From positions 248,001 to 312,000 of the forward strand of contig JALCLH010000002.1 in the NCBI GenBank assembly GCA_022647765.1: a stretch of DNA of 64,000 nt, given 5' to 3'. This document shows, one piece after another, positions 45,642 through 56,608 of the stretch. The notes under the pieces were generated by a model, which was not told where the DNA came from, searched no databases, and worked only from the letters and a program-made list of their open reading frames with translations. This DNA is from Acidipropionibacterium sp. (GTDB taxonomy: Bacteria; Actinomycetota; Actinomycetes; Propionibacteriales; Propionibacteriaceae). Position numbers and translations under genes: made by a program. Within the stretch, counting starts at the first letter, position 1. The number at the start of each line of letters is the position of its first letter.

Positions 45642-46223
45642 GTGTCCGAAAAGCATCCTGTTGACGACGTCACGAGCGACGAGTTCTACGAGACCCCCGA
45701 AGATCGCGGCCAGGTATCCTCCAGCGACGCCAACTCTGCTGACACTTCTGGCACAGGCGCAACGAGTACGACACAGCGCTCGGACAACACTGTCTCTGAC
45801 GAAGCTGTCTCTGACGACATCGAGCCCTGGATCGCCCCCGAGGACATTCCGTCTGTCCACGGCGCGTTGCTGCGGTACCGAGTCATGGCCTACGTCGTGG
45901 GCACCCTCCTGGTGATCCTGGTCTGCATCGCGATGCCGCTGAAGTACTTCGCCGATATGCCACAACTGGTGAGCGTGGTGGGTGTTGCCCACGGATGGCT
46001 GTATGCCCTGCTGCTCATCACGGCGTACATGCTTGGGCGGAAGGCGGGCTGGCCACTGTCGCGAGTCATCGTCATCGCACTGGCCGGCACTGTGCCGTTC
46101 CTGTCATTCGTGGCCGAGTATTACGCCCGTACCGACGTCAACCGTCGGATCACCGAGACGGAGTCCTACTATTCCGACAGATCCGCCGCGAACCTCGCCC
46201 AAGGACCCCAGGACCTCCACTGA
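45642..46223 (+). CDS. DUF3817 membrane protein
   Basis: A 193-residue protein. About 65 Ser/Thr/Asp-rich residues precede a DUF3817 domain with three helices: MAYVVGTLLVILVCIAMPLK, GVAHGWLYALLLITAYMLGR, and VIVIALAGTVPFLSFVAEYY. Function is unknown; in actinobacteria it often neighbours purine (GMP synthase) genes, which fits the GATase 4 bp upstream. GTG 45642 is the start. The frame is intact. Confidence 0.85.
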   Translation: MSEKHPVDDVTSDEFYETPEDRGQVSSSDANSADTSGTGATSTTQRSDNTVSDEAVSDDIEPWIAPEDIPSVHGALLRYRVMAYVVGTLLVILVCIAMPLKYFADMPQLVSVVGVAHGWLYALLLITAYMLGRKAGWPLSRVIVIALAGTVPFLSFVAEYYARTDVNRRITETESYYSDRSAANLAQGPQDLH

Positions 46224-46228
46224 CCGCA

Positions 46229-46440
46229 TGTGATACTGCGCGGTACGGCGCGCGAGGAGTACTTCCCCGATGCGCGTGCCCAGATGGTAGGACGCTCCCG
46301 CAGGTACGGCGCGCGGCCCGTGCTCTTGTCGACATTATCGGTGTGGGCGGAGGACGCCCCCGCAGGCAACGGCGCACGGGATGAGGGGCACTCCCTGGCC
46401 GACGAAGTGGCGAGGACGCCAGCGGCGGTACGGCGCCTAG
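46229..46440. repeat. Four degenerate repeats with 61-62 bp period
   Basis: The core GGTACGGCGC (GGCAACGGCGC in the third) begins at 46242, 46303, 46365 and 46427. Three units extend left to GGACGC, giving 27-28-bp repeats at 46290-46316, 46352-46379 and 46414-46440 with about 34 bp of unrelated sequence between. The geometry resembles a type I-E-like CRISPR array, but repeats are only about 65-85 percent alike and no cas genes are present. The remainder of 46441-46778 holds no clear gene. Confidence 0.6.
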
Positions 46441-46778
46441 AGAGAAGTACCTTCTGTGAGTCGGCTCGCGGCCCTCCCTTGTACCGACCATCGTCAGCGG
46501 ACGCTCTTCTGAGCTTCGATCTTGATCGTCAATACTCGTGATCTTCCTTGTCAGAGGCATGATCCAATTCGAATGGGGCCGATCAGTCCTATGCCTGTGG
46601 TCACGTCGGAGCTCATAACCACCGGACCTCCTGTGACAAGAGGCCACCAGTAAAGACTGACGGGCACTCTTCTGCCCGATTTGCGCCCTGTACGTCACGA
46701 GTCCCATACAGAACACGCCAAGAACTCAGCCGCGCAGCACCACCCATGTGGAGCTGGCGGCAGGTGTCGTCATAGTCT

Positions 46779-46792
46779 ATTTATCGATAAAT
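46779..46792. terminator. AT palindrome just after parB
   Basis: ATTTATCGATAAAT, a perfect 14-bp palindrome, ends 2 bp before the parB stop codon TAA (46795-46797, minus strand). The identical palindrome lies at the end of the ABC gene at 52503. It may be a terminator core or protein site; such AT-rich palindromes are rare in this GC-rich sequence. Confidence 0.5.
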
Positions 46793-46794
46793 CC

Positions 46795-47949
46795 TTATAT
46801 CTCTTTGTCACTTTGTCGTTTTCGATCGAGGATCCCGACCAGACGCTCCAGGTCATCGTCGCTCTCGAACGTCAGAACAATCGTGCCTCGCCCCTTGGTT
46901 CGCTTCACCCGCACTTCGGTGTCATAGATGTCGGCAAGCCGGTCCGCCAGCTGAACCGCCTTTTCATCACTGCGCGGTTTGCTCCTCACATGGGGCTTCA
47001 CCGTTGTCTTCGAGTCATTCGCAGACTTCACGAGACCCTCGGTGGCACGTACCGACAGTCCATCATCCACGACTGTCTCAGCGATCCGAACCTGCTCCTC
47101 CGTGTCACGCGCAGCTAGGAGGGCTCGTGCGTGCCCCGCCGTCAGCGACCCCTGAATGAGGTGCCGCTGGACCGAACGAGGAAGTTTCATGAGCCGAAGA
47201 GTGTTCGCAATCTGTGGACGCGACCGCTTGATCCTTCTCGACAACTCGTCCTGAGTGCAGCCGAAATCCTCCAACAGCTGTTGATACGCCGCCGCCTCTT
47301 CAAGGGGGTTGAGCTGAGCCCGGTGGAGGTTCTCCAGCAGAGCGTCCCTCAAGAGATCCTTGGTCTCGGTCCCTCTGATTATCGTGGGAATCTCTTCAAG
47401 ACCTGCCAGCCTGGCCGCACGCCACCGGCGTTCGCCCATCACCAACTCGAAGTTCTCTCCATCCGGGCGAACCACGATCGGCTGCAACAAGCCAACCTCG
47501 GCGATCGACTCGGAGAGCTCCAACAGCGCTTCCTCGTCGAACGAACGGCGTGGCTGACGAGGATTGGGATGGATTCGACTCACCGACACGAGTTCGAATC
47601 TGGACCGGTTCATCGGCGCCGGCTCCGGCTCTGACGGTGCCTCGGTCTGGTGTTCATCATGGACAGACGGTGCGGCCTCAGTTGCCACCACCACTGTCTC
47701 ACTCGAAGGCGTTTCGTCGGATCCTGCCATATCCGTCTCTTCTGCGCGGGCCGATCTCGCCTTAGCCGTCCGGATCTGATGAGTGACCACGTCTACCACA
47801 GCGCGAGCTGTAGATGCCTTACTGTCGGTATCACTCGTAGTCACGTCCGTTTTCGAGGTATCCTCGGGATCGCTCTGCTCGGGAGTCTCGGGGCTCTGAA
47901 AGAACTCCGCGAACCCGCGTCCAAGACCGCCTTGGTGTCTGTTCGCCAT
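46795..47949 (-). CDS. parB: Chromosome partitioning protein ParB
   Basis: A 384-residue CTPase/DNA-clamp protein that loads at parS. Seen: N-terminal RHQGGLGRGF, a long acidic linker, the CTP-binding VSRIHPNPRQPRRSF and VMGERRWRAARLAGLEEIP (G-E-R-R motif), the parS-reading HTH (QDELSRRIKRSRPQIANTLRL), TAGHARALLAA, and a C-terminal dimerisation tail. ATG 47949 is 1 bp after the parA stop. The frame is intact. Three matching parS sites lie within 5.3 kb. Confidence 0.96.
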   Translation of the reverse strand: MANRHQGGLGRGFAEFFQSPETPEQSDPEDTSKTDVTTSDTDSKASTARAVVDVVTHQIRTAKARSARAEETDMAGSDETPSSETVVVATEAAPSVHDEHQTEAPSEPEPAPMNRSRFELVSVSRIHPNPRQPRRSFDEEALLELSESIAEVGLLQPIVVRPDGENFELVMGERRWRAARLAGLEEIPTIIRGTETKDLLRDALLENLHRAQLNPLEEAAAYQQLLEDFGCTQDELSRRIKRSRPQIANTLRLMKLPRSVQRHLIQGSLTAGHARALLAARDTEEQVRIAETVVDDGLSVRATEGLVKSANDSKTTVKPHVRSKPRSDEKAVQLADRLADIYDTEVRVKRTKGRGTIVLTFESDDDLERLVGILDRKRQSDKEI

Positions 47950-47950
47950 G

Positions 47951-48934
<984 letters not shown>

Positions 48935-49009
48935 GGGTAACCTCCGAGGCTGGTGAGCGGCTCTGGATACAGCTTCTGGTTGTCCGCGTCCCGCCCGACT
49001 CAGCCCGGA

Positions 49010-49025
49010 TGTTTCACGTGAAACA
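49010..49025. promoter_or_regulatory. parS site 2
   Basis: Perfect TGTTTCACGTGAAACA, 76 bp upstream of the parA start; ParB bound here could also repress parAB. Confidence 0.97.
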
Positions 49026-50359
49026 TCGTCCGCCGGCGGTCGTCGCTCTGCGTCCAACAAGTGATCGACACTCTAGCCGCGCTGTCGCTCTGAATCATCA
49101 GACGGCACATCCCTGTGGGAAATTCTCCGCCAGTCGAACCAGTTATCCACAGGCTCAGCCATCAGCCCCCGCTCTTCCGTGAAGGCCACGATCGTCACCA
49201 CTGACCTGGTAGCGCTCCACCAGGTCACACTGCCTCAACGGTCTGAGTGCATCCCTGATCCACGCCATGCACAGATGTGCCGTCTCTCAGCCGACTGACA
49301 TAGCAAACCGCGTCATATGGCCACCGGATGCGAGTGTCCGCTCCGCGTGCGTACCCACGGAACCTCCACTTGAGGTCCATCGGAGGCGCCACCGCCGTCT
49401 CCCACTCCACGACTGTTCGCGGCATGCTTCCGGAGCGTAGAGCCGACGAGTCTGAGCCTCACTTGATGGTCTTCGCCTCCGTCGAGTTGCCCATGACGGG
49501 CCATTCCAAGTCGACTTATCCACATATCCACAGTCTCGTTCGTTCCGTCTCCCTTCATCCCCACGCCACGTGTGCGTGCACGTCGTCTGACTGTCTGTTC
49601 CCCGAATACATGAGGAGGCATCGATCGGGCCTCTCGTAAAGTCGAACGCGGAGTGTGTTCCTCCGACATGTATAGAGACTCGGGTGGGGAATGATTCGAG
49701 AGTGCGGCTGGTCGTAGGCATTCTCGTGCCGGCATCCCCGGGGCTGAGCCCACCGTCCTGGGCGGCGGACTCCGGGCTCCGAGTCGTCGAGGTGCCCGCA
49801 CCGACTACCGCGGCGGGTCCTACCCGTTTGGACCGCAGGGGTGGTAGGTGGTATTGCTGCTCATGTCCGCGCTCCCGGGACAATCGTCACTCCGGAGACA
49901 TCGCCTGCTCATTCTGGAGCGACCTGCCTGCCCTTGCAAAGTACAAACTCGTAGCGATGGAGCTGGCCCAGCCACGTCGGTGCACGACGGCGGCTCCCTC
50001 CTAACGCCTACTGGTCCGGGTGCTATCGCGCCGATACCGCTTGACACCATCGGTTTCGCATCATCCGTGACCGCGTAGCACCCACATGGCCAGAGCCGCC
50101 ATCCTCGGGGAGGAGACGGGTTGGCCTTCCGCGTGCTCAACCGCTCACCAACGTTCCCGCCCTCGGCCGAACCGATCGTCTTGCACGAACACGGCTTTCG
50201 AGCTGATTCCGATCGTATGTGACCGTGCACAGCTCGGGTGGATACGTCGTGAAATGGTCACTAGGTCAAGTCCCGAGTTTCGTTGAGACGGAGGAGATCG
50301 ACTCTGAGTCCTCACAACATGGCCCGTGGGCGGATGAACACACTGAGCCCAGTCGCCAA

Positions 50360-50375
50360 TGTTTCACGTGAAACA
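50360..50375. promoter_or_regulatory. parS site 3
   Basis: Perfect TGTTTCACGTGAAACA, palindromic to 20 bp with its AAT/ATT flanks, about 230 bp beyond the 3' end of rsmG. It lies about 930 bp from the DnaA-box cluster at 51.3 kb. Confidence 0.97.
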
Positions 50376-50601
50376 TTGCCCCTGGAGGCACCACCATCAG
50401 CCCCGCCACACTCTGAGTCTCACCGCACGTCCCGTTCAATAGCAGAAGCACAGACAGGAAGGCACGGCAGAGAATTCCCCAGCAGTCAACCCGAGCAACC
50501 GTCGCAGCAGCACGTCGGAGCCACGACACGATGACTCGGCGAAAGATCAAAATACCTAGTCACAGCGATACGGAGCCAATCTTCCAGAGCTCCTGCACCA
50601 C

Positions 50602-51231
50602 TCAACGAGCCGACGAGACAACTCTCACCACATGGGTCACCTCGGCCTCAGGATGAGCCCGCACCACGAGTACCTCGGCATCCAGATGGGAGGACTTCAA
50701 GACCTTCTGCGCCTTCTTCACCTCGTCCTCGGCGGAGATCCCCTTCACCGCGAGCAGCTGTCCGTCCGGGAGGAACAGGCTCTTCGTCCAACCGATCAAC
50801 GTGGGCAGCTTCGCGACCGCGCGCGCCGTCACCACATCGAAGGTCGAATCGCAGTCCTCGGCTCGAGTCCGGAGCACTTCAACCCGATCCGCCAGTCCGA
50901 GCTCGTCCACGATCTGAGTCAGGAAGTTCGAGCGCCTCAACAGTGGTTCGATCAGCGTCACCCGAAGGTCTTCGCGCAAGATCGCAAGCGGAACACCAGG
51001 CAGCCCGGCGCCGCTCCCCACGTCGGCAAGTCCGGACCCCTCCGGGATAAGCGAGCTCACCGCCGCGCTGTTCAGGACATGTCTCTCCCACACCCGCGAG
51101 GTCTCCTTCGGCCCGAGCAAGCCCCACTCCACCCCTCGTGTTGTCAATATGTCGACATATCTTCTTATCTCTTCATATCCATTCCCAAAGACCGCTTCCG
51201 CAATCTGGAGCTCACCGTCCACCGTTGCCAT
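50602..51231 (-). CDS. rsmG: 16S rRNA (guanine-N7) methyltransferase RsmG
   Basis: About 209 residues. Seen: [20 protein letters not shown] (substrate-binding N-part), the SAM loop [33 protein letters not shown], and [15 protein letters not shown]. It methylates G527 (E. coli numbering) of 16S rRNA. Several in-frame starts lie close together (51267, 51243, 51240, 51231) with no decisive ribosome site; 51231 (MATVDGE) is taken. In related chromosomes it follows jag; here jag is 33 kb away. Confidence 0.93.
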   Translation of the reverse strand: MATVDGELQIAEAVFGNGYEEIRRYVDILTTRGVEWGLLGPKETSRVWERHVLNSAAVSSLIPEGSGLADVGSGAGLPGVPLAILREDLRVTLIEPLLRRSNFLTQIVDELGLADRVEVLRTRAEDCDSTFDVVTARAVAKLPTLIGWTKSLFLPDGQLLAVKGISAEDEVKKAQKVLKSSHLDAEVLVVRAHPEAEVTHVVRVVSSAR

Positions 51232-51299
51232 GGGCACCATCATCCCCGATGATCGCGACTCACACATCCGACCTCAAGCACTCCACGGCACTCCCACAC

Positions 51300-51600
51300 A
51301 GCAGCCTGTGGACAACGAGTGGACAACCGGTGCAGAACGGGGGACGACCGTTCACAGCCCCGGCCCATCCACACCCCGACTGCCTCACTCCACCTGACTC
51401 CCCATCGCTGTCCACACCCCCAAAACGCCCCTGACAAGGAAGAACGAGACCTTTCCACAGTATCCACAGCGGTGATAACTATGACGAAGTGACATACATC
51501 AATAACTCTTCCAAGTAAGCGCGGTTCATCATGTGCACAACGCATCGAGACCCTCAACGGCCCGCCAACGACGGACCGATTGTGGACAAGAGCAGACTGG
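51300..51600. promoter_or_regulatory. DnaA-box cluster, best oriC candidate
   Basis: Perfect actinobacterial boxes TGTGGACAA lie at 51306-51314 and 51581-51589. One-mismatch boxes (CTGTCCACA near 51410, TTTCCACAG and GTATCCACA near 51452-51470) lie between, followed by an AT-rich stretch (GATAACTATGACGAAG to CATCAATAACTC, about 51474-51515) suitable as an unwinding element. It lies between rsmG and the ABC exporter, next to parS 3 and upstream of dnaN. The rest of 51240-51663 has no gene. Confidence 0.65.
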
Positions 51601-51663
51601 AGCCTGCACCCGCTGCGATCCACTCCACTCGCATCCCCGCAAGCATGACGGCAAGGAGGACAG

Positions 51664-52503
51664 ATGACGGCACCCGCTGCTCGCGCGGCCGGACTCACCA
51701 AGACCTATGGTCGCGGTGACACCCTCGTCACCGCGCTCGACGACGTCGACGTCAGCTTCGAACAGGGCCGCTTCACGGCCGTGATGGGCCCGTCCGGCTC
51801 CGGCAAGTCCACCCTGATGCACTGCATGGCGGCCCTGGACCGGCCCACCTCCGGCCAGGCCTTCATCGGCGAGACCGATGTCGCCACCCTCTCGGACAAC
51901 GGTCTCACCGAGCTGCGCCGCGACCGGATCGGATTCGTCTTCCAGTCTTTCAACCTGGTGCCGACTCTCACCGCCAGGGAGAACATCCTGCTGCCCCTGG
52001 CGATCGCCGGCCGGAAACCCGACCCCGACTGGTTCGACGCCGTCATCGAGACGGTCGGCCTGGCGAACCGTCTCACCCACAAGCCCTCGGAGCTGTCCGG
52101 TGGCCAGCAGCAGCGGGTCGCCTGCGCCCGGGCCCTGGTCGCTCAGCCGGAGATCATCTTCGCCGACGAGCCCACCGGAAACCTGGACTCCACATCCTCG
52201 GCCGAGGTGCTCGCCTTCCTGCGTTCCAGCGTCGACGAGATGGGCCAGACCATCGTCATGGTCAGCCATGACCCGGTCGCCGCCTCCTACGCCGACCGGG
52301 CCCTGTTCCTGGCCGACGGTCACATCGTCGACGACCTCACCGACCCGACCCGCGACCACGTGCTCGCCACGATGGCCCGTCTCGACCAGAGCCCCGATCG
52401 CCCCCATCCGGTCAAGGGCAGGACGCCGTCTCCCCGGACGGTGCGCACACCCCGGCCGACCGCGGGGTCGGGGATCTCCGGCGTCGCCGAGCTGTCGAAC
52501 TGA
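51664..52503 (+). CDS. MacB/LolD-type ABC exporter ATPase
   Basis: A 279-residue ATPase. Seen: Walker A MGPSGSGKSTLMHCMAAL, FVFQSFNLVPTLTARENI, signature LSGGQQQRVACARAL, Walker B IIFADEPTGNLD, HD switch MVSHDPVAASY. ATG 51664 follows AAGGAGG. The C-terminal 45 residues are Pro/Thr-rich. It drives the FtsX-type permease starting 92 bp downstream; these systems do mechanotransmission or export of lipids, peptides or drugs, substrate unknown. Confidence 0.92.
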   Translation: MTAPAARAAGLTKTYGRGDTLVTALDDVDVSFEQGRFTAVMGPSGSGKSTLMHCMAALDRPTSGQAFIGETDVATLSDNGLTELRRDRIGFVFQSFNLVPTLTARENILLPLAIAGRKPDPDWFDAVIETVGLANRLTHKPSELSGGQQQRVACARALVAQPEIIFADEPTGNLDSTSSAEVLAFLRSSVDEMGQTIVMVSHDPVAASYADRALFLADGHIVDDLTDPTRDHVLATMARLDQSPDRPHPVKGRTPSPRTVRTPRPTAGSGISGVAELSN

Positions 52504-52516
52504 TTTATCGATAAAT
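52503..52516. terminator. AT palindrome after the ABC ATPase gene
   Basis: ATTTATCGATAAAT overlaps the last base of the ATPase stop codon, identical to the site after parB at 46779. It precedes an AT-rich run (CTATATATTTCTTCC). It may attenuate transcription into the permease gene. Confidence 0.45.
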
Positions 52517-52594
52517 CTATATATTTCTTCCCGCACCCCATTCCAATCCTCAAGAACCCCAAAGACCCCAAGAATCGAAGGAGGACCGCAGACC

Positions 52595-55195
52595 GTGTGG
52601 ACATCCACCTGGAAATCACTGTGGGCACGCAGGACCCGGCTGCTGATGTCCACCCTCGCGGTCGTCCTGGGTGTCGCCTTCGTCGCCGGGTCCTTCATCT
52701 TCACCGACATGCTCAAGGGCTCCTTCGACGGCATCGTCAAGGGCACCGTCGCTGACGTGGAGGTCGCCCCCCGCACCGACGTCGCGGTGACCAGCAGCGG
52801 CACCGCCGCTCCCCTCATCAGCACCGACACCGTCGCCAAGATCGGCGCCGTCCCAGGAGTCAAGAAGGCGGTCGGCGTCGTCAACGCCATCGGCGTCTAC
52901 GCAGTCGGAACGAATGGCAAGGCGGTCGCCTCCTTCGGGCCGCCGCAGCTGGGCATGAGCTGGACCACCCTGCCGGCCTACGGCGGCCAGCCCGGCGTCG
53001 TGCTGAAGTCCGGGCACGCGCCGCGCACCGACGATCAGATCGCCATCGACCCGACCACCCTGGAGAAGTCGGGCTACAAGCTCGGCGACACGATGCGCGT
53101 CGTCACCCCCGAGAAGGGGACGATCCGCGCCACCGTCGTCGGCACCGCGACCTGGGGATCGGGCGGCACCGTCGGGGCGTCGTACATCTTCTTCACGCCC
53201 TCGCGCGCCCAGGCGCTGCTCACCGACGGGCGCGACGCCTGGAGCGGGGTCAAGGTCGAGACCGAGCCCGGCGCGGACCGGGACGCCGTCGCGGCGGCCA
53301 TCAACTCCTTCCTGCCCGCCAACTTCCAGGCCACCAACGGCGCCACCATCGCCGAGCAGGTCACCTCGCAGATCAACGACGCCCTGAAATACATCAACAC
53401 CTTCCTGCTGATCTTCGCCGGGATCTCCCTGGTGGTGGCCGCCTTCCTCATTCTCAACACTTTCTCGATCCTGATCGCCCAGCGCTCCGGCGAACTCGCC
53501 CTCTACCGGGCGATCGGCGCCAGCCGCAAGCAGCTGCGCAACTCGGTGCTGGTGGAGGCCGGCGTGGTCGGCCTGGCCGGGTCGGCCCTCGGGGTGGTGG
53601 CCGGCATCGGCGTGGCCCGGGCCATCATGTACTTCATGACGCTCGGCGGCTACGACCTCGGCGTCAGCCAGCTGCGGGTCCCTCCCCGCGCCTGTGGTGA
53701 TCTCGGTGTTCATCGGGCTGACCGTCACCCTGGTCGCCGCCCTGCTGCCGGCCCAGCGCGCCACCCGCATCCCGCCCGTCCAGGCGATGACCGGCGCCCG
53801 CTCCGAACAGCCCCAGGGCCTGGGCGCCCGGACCGCGCTGGGACTGTCCATGGCCGGGGTCGGCGTCGTCGGAATCCTGCTCGGTCTGTTCGCCCATCCC
53901 GGGCATGACGCCGTCTGGGCGGGGATCGGGATGGGCCTGGTGACCATCGGCGTGGCGATCGCCTCCCCGATGCTGGGGCGTCCCGTCGTCTGGCTGGTCG
54001 GCCTCGGCTACCGGAAGGTCTACGGGGAGGTAGGGCCGGCTGGCCGAGCTCAACGCGATCCGCCAGCCCCGGCGTACCGCGGCGACGGCGTCCGCGCTGA
54101 TGATCGGGCTGACCCTGGTCTCCCTGATGACGGTCTTCGGTGCCTCCGCGAAGGCCTCCATCTCCGAACAGGTGCACCAGAGCCTGCGCGGGGACTACCT
54201 CGTCGGCACCCAGGGATACGACGGCTTCCCGAGCAGTGTCGCCACCGACGCCGCCAAGCTGGACGGCGTCGCATCGGTCCACGCGATGACCACCGAGGAG
54301 TTCCAGCTGGTCGGCCCCGACGGCAAGATCCAGCAGCTCCCGGGCGGCGGAGACGGCCGGGAGCTGAGGTTCGGTGTCGCCGGGATGAAGGCCTCCGACC
54401 TCGACAGGATGTTCCCTCAGGAGATCGTCTCGGGCCGGATGTTCCGCGCTCCGGGGGAGATCATCGTCTCCCAGGACGCCGCGAGTGCCCGCGATCTGCA
54501 CACCGGGTCGACCTTCACCGGCTACAACTCCCAGAAGCAGAAGAAGATCACCTTCACGGTGGTGGGCACGTTCAGCTCGGGAGACGGCGTCTCGGGATCC
54601 GGAATCTGGACCTCCCAGGACACCTTCGCCCGGGTCGGGCTGGGCAGCCGGGACAGCTTCGTCTCGGTGGATCTGGCCCCGCGGCGCAGATCGGGACGCC
54701 GTTCGCGCCGGTCTGGACAGGATCACCGCCGAGATGCCGCTGGTCTCGGTGATGGACATCGACGAGTACGCCGAACAGCAGATGGCCCAGGTGAACCAGA
54801 TCCTGGCGTTCATCTACGCCCTGCTCGGCCTCAGCGTCGTGATCGCCATTCTCGGCATCGTCAACACCCTGGGACTGTCCATCATCGAGCGCACCCGAGA
54901 GATCGGACTACTGCGCGCCATCGCCCTGCGACGCCGGGACGTGCGCCGGATGATCACCCTGGAGTCGGTCCTCATCGCGCTGCTCGGGGCGGTGGTGGGG
55001 CTGATCCTCGGGGTCTGCTTCGGCGCGGTGATGCAGCGCCTGCTGGTCGACGACGGCATCACCGTGCTGTCGGTCCCATGGCTTCAGCTGCTGATCTTCC
55101 TGGTCGCCGCGGCGGTGGTCGGGGTGCTCGCCGCGGTATGGCCGGCCCGCCGGGCGACCCGGGTGAATGTGCTGAGCGCGATCGCGACCGAGTGA
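52595..55195 (+). CDS. FtsX/MacB-type ABC permease, three frame breaks
   Basis: About 865 residues when repaired, a two-module FtsX permease. Seen: RTRLLMSTLAVVLGVAFVAG, an extracellular MacB-PCD-like domain, helices INTFLLIFAGISLVVAAFLI, VFIGLTVTLVAALLPAQRA, then a second module with SALMIGLTLVSLMTVFGAS and, at the end, IYALLGLSVVIAILGIVNTL and LLIFLVAAAVVGVLAAVWPA. The frames break near 53680, 54030 and 54685. The start is GTG 52595 with AAGGAGG upstream. Its partner ATPase lies just before it. Three breaks in one gene may be error or decay. Confidence 0.83.
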
Positions 55196-55334
55196 AGCGG
55201 GGGCTTCCACCCTCGACCTCGATACACTTCGGAGAGCGCGTTCGCATACGGCTGGATATGATCGTTCCGCACGCCCGGCCTGTACCTCGGGTGCGGCGTG
55301 GGGTTCCCATTCGACAACCAGAAGAGGCGATCCT

Positions 55335-56495
55335 GTGAAGATCCGGCTGGAACGCGATGCCATGGCCGATGCGGTCTCCTGGGTCGCCCGCACCCTGCCG
55401 AACCGGCCGGCGGTCCCGATCCTGGCGGGTCTGCTGGTGAAGGCCGAGGGCAACACCGTCGTCATGTCCGGCTCCGACAACGAGACCACCGGGCAGATCA
55501 CCGTCACCGCGCAGGTCGACGAGCCCGGCCAGGCGCTGGTCTCCGGCAAGCTGCTCGCCGACATCGCGAAGTCGCTGCCGGGCAAGCCGGTCGAGATCAC
55601 CGCCGACGCCGCGAAGATGGAGCTGGTCTGCGGATCGGCGCGGTTCACCCTCCAGGGCCTTCCGGTCGAGGAGTACCCGGCCCTGCCGGAGATGCCCGAG
55701 ACCACCGGCACGGTGGCCGCCGACGTCTTCGCCAAGGCGGTCGCCCAGGTCGTGGTGGCCGCTGGACGCGACGAGCTGCTGCCGGTGTTCACCGGCGTCC
55801 GGGTGGAGATCGACGGCGACACGCTGTCCCTGCTGGCCACCGACCGGTACCGGATGGCCCTCAAGGAGATCAGCTGGCAGCCCGCGGTGCCCGATCTGGA
55901 GGCCACCGCCCTGGTTCCCGCCAAGGTCCTCAATGAGACCGCCCGGTCGATGACCGCCGGCGAGTCGGTGACCGTCAACCTGTCCTCGGGGGCCACCGGC
56001 GACGGCCTGGTCGGCTTCGAGGGGCACGGCACCGGCGGCAGCCGCCGGATGACGACTCGCCTGCTGGACGGCGAATTCCCCAAGGTGCGCCACCTGATGG
56101 ACATCAAGGCCACCCGTTCGGTGCGGGTGCGCACCGACGAGCTGGTGGACGCGGTGCGACGGGTTTCCCTGGTAGCCGAGCGGAACACCTCGCTGAAGAT
56201 GGCCATCAACGAGGACGACATCGCCCTGTCGGCGGCCACCGGCGACCAGGCTCAGGCCTCCGAGGCCATTCAGGCGCTGGTGACCGACCATGTCGACGGG
56301 GATCCGACGATCACCGCGGCTGGCTTCAACCCGCACTACCTCACCGACGCCCTCGGGGCCCTGGACACCCCCTTCGTCGACTTCGCCTTCACCGCCCCCG
56401 GCAAGCCCTGCCTGGTGACCGGGGTCGAGTCGCTGGAGGGCGAGTCGGACACCGACTACCGGCATGTCATCATGCTGATGAGGCTGCCCAGCTGA
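55335..56495 (+). CDS. dnaN: DNA polymerase III sliding clamp (beta)
   Basis: A 386-residue beta clamp. Seen: N-terminal MKIRLERDAMADAVSWVART, VPILAGLLVKAEG, LLATDRYRMALKEI, RHLMDIKATRSVRVRTDEL, and the C-terminal HVIMLMRLPS (normally M-P-M/V-R). The start is GTG 55335 with AAGAGG upstream. The frame is intact. It stands 33.6 kb from dnaA; upstream is an FtsX permease rather than dnaA/oriC, and no DnaA boxes are seen in the 139-bp gap before it. Confidence 0.96.
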   Translation: MKIRLERDAMADAVSWVARTLPNRPAVPILAGLLVKAEGNTVVMSGSDNETTGQITVTAQVDEPGQALVSGKLLADIAKSLPGKPVEITADAAKMELVCGSARFTLQGLPVEEYPALPEMPETTGTVAADVFAKAVAQVVVAAGRDELLPVFTGVRVEIDGDTLSLLATDRYRMALKEISWQPAVPDLEATALVPAKVLNETARSMTAGESVTVNLSSGATGDGLVGFEGHGTGGSRRMTTRLLDGEFPKVRHLMDIKATRSVRVRTDELVDAVRRVSLVAERNTSLKMAINEDDIALSAATGDQAQASEAIQALVTDHVDGDPTITAAGFNPHYLTDALGALDTPFVDFAFTAPGKPCLVTGVESLEGESDTDYRHVIMLMRLPS

Positions 56496-56608
56496 TTGCC
56501 GGCCGTCCTCCCGGTCTGTCGGGGGTGCCCCTTGTACCACGCGGACCGTTAGAGGGCACCTGACGGGGGGCCGGTAGCGGTCCGATCCCGCCGTGTCACA
56601 CTTCGGGC

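Larger units (their letters stand above)
48935..50601. promoter_or_regulatory. Gene-free 1.67-kb parA-rsmG region with parS and DnaA boxes
   Basis: parS at 49010-49025 lies in the parA promoter. Perfect DnaA boxes TTATCCACA lie at 49143-49151 and 49516-49524, the latter followed directly by the one-mismatch box ATATCCACA (49524-49532), in AT-richer surroundings. Another parS is at 50360. ORFs in 49.3-50.2 kb show no family features. parA and rsmG are usually adjacent, so the size of the gap is unusual; it may be part of the origin or remains of an insertion. Confidence 0.7.

Noticed and set aside
46229-46440. Calling the 62-bp-period repeats a true CRISPR array
   Set aside because: Repeats too divergent, only four units and no cas genes; kept as a repeat and a finding instead.
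46150-46716. 188-residue minus-strand ORF over the 62-bp repeats
   Set aside because: Arg/Pro-rich translation of repeat DNA without family features.
49287-50230. Several ORFs of 80-200 codons between parA and rsmG
   Set aside because: No recognisable domain, poor ribosome sites and several mutually overlapping frames; treated as non-coding.
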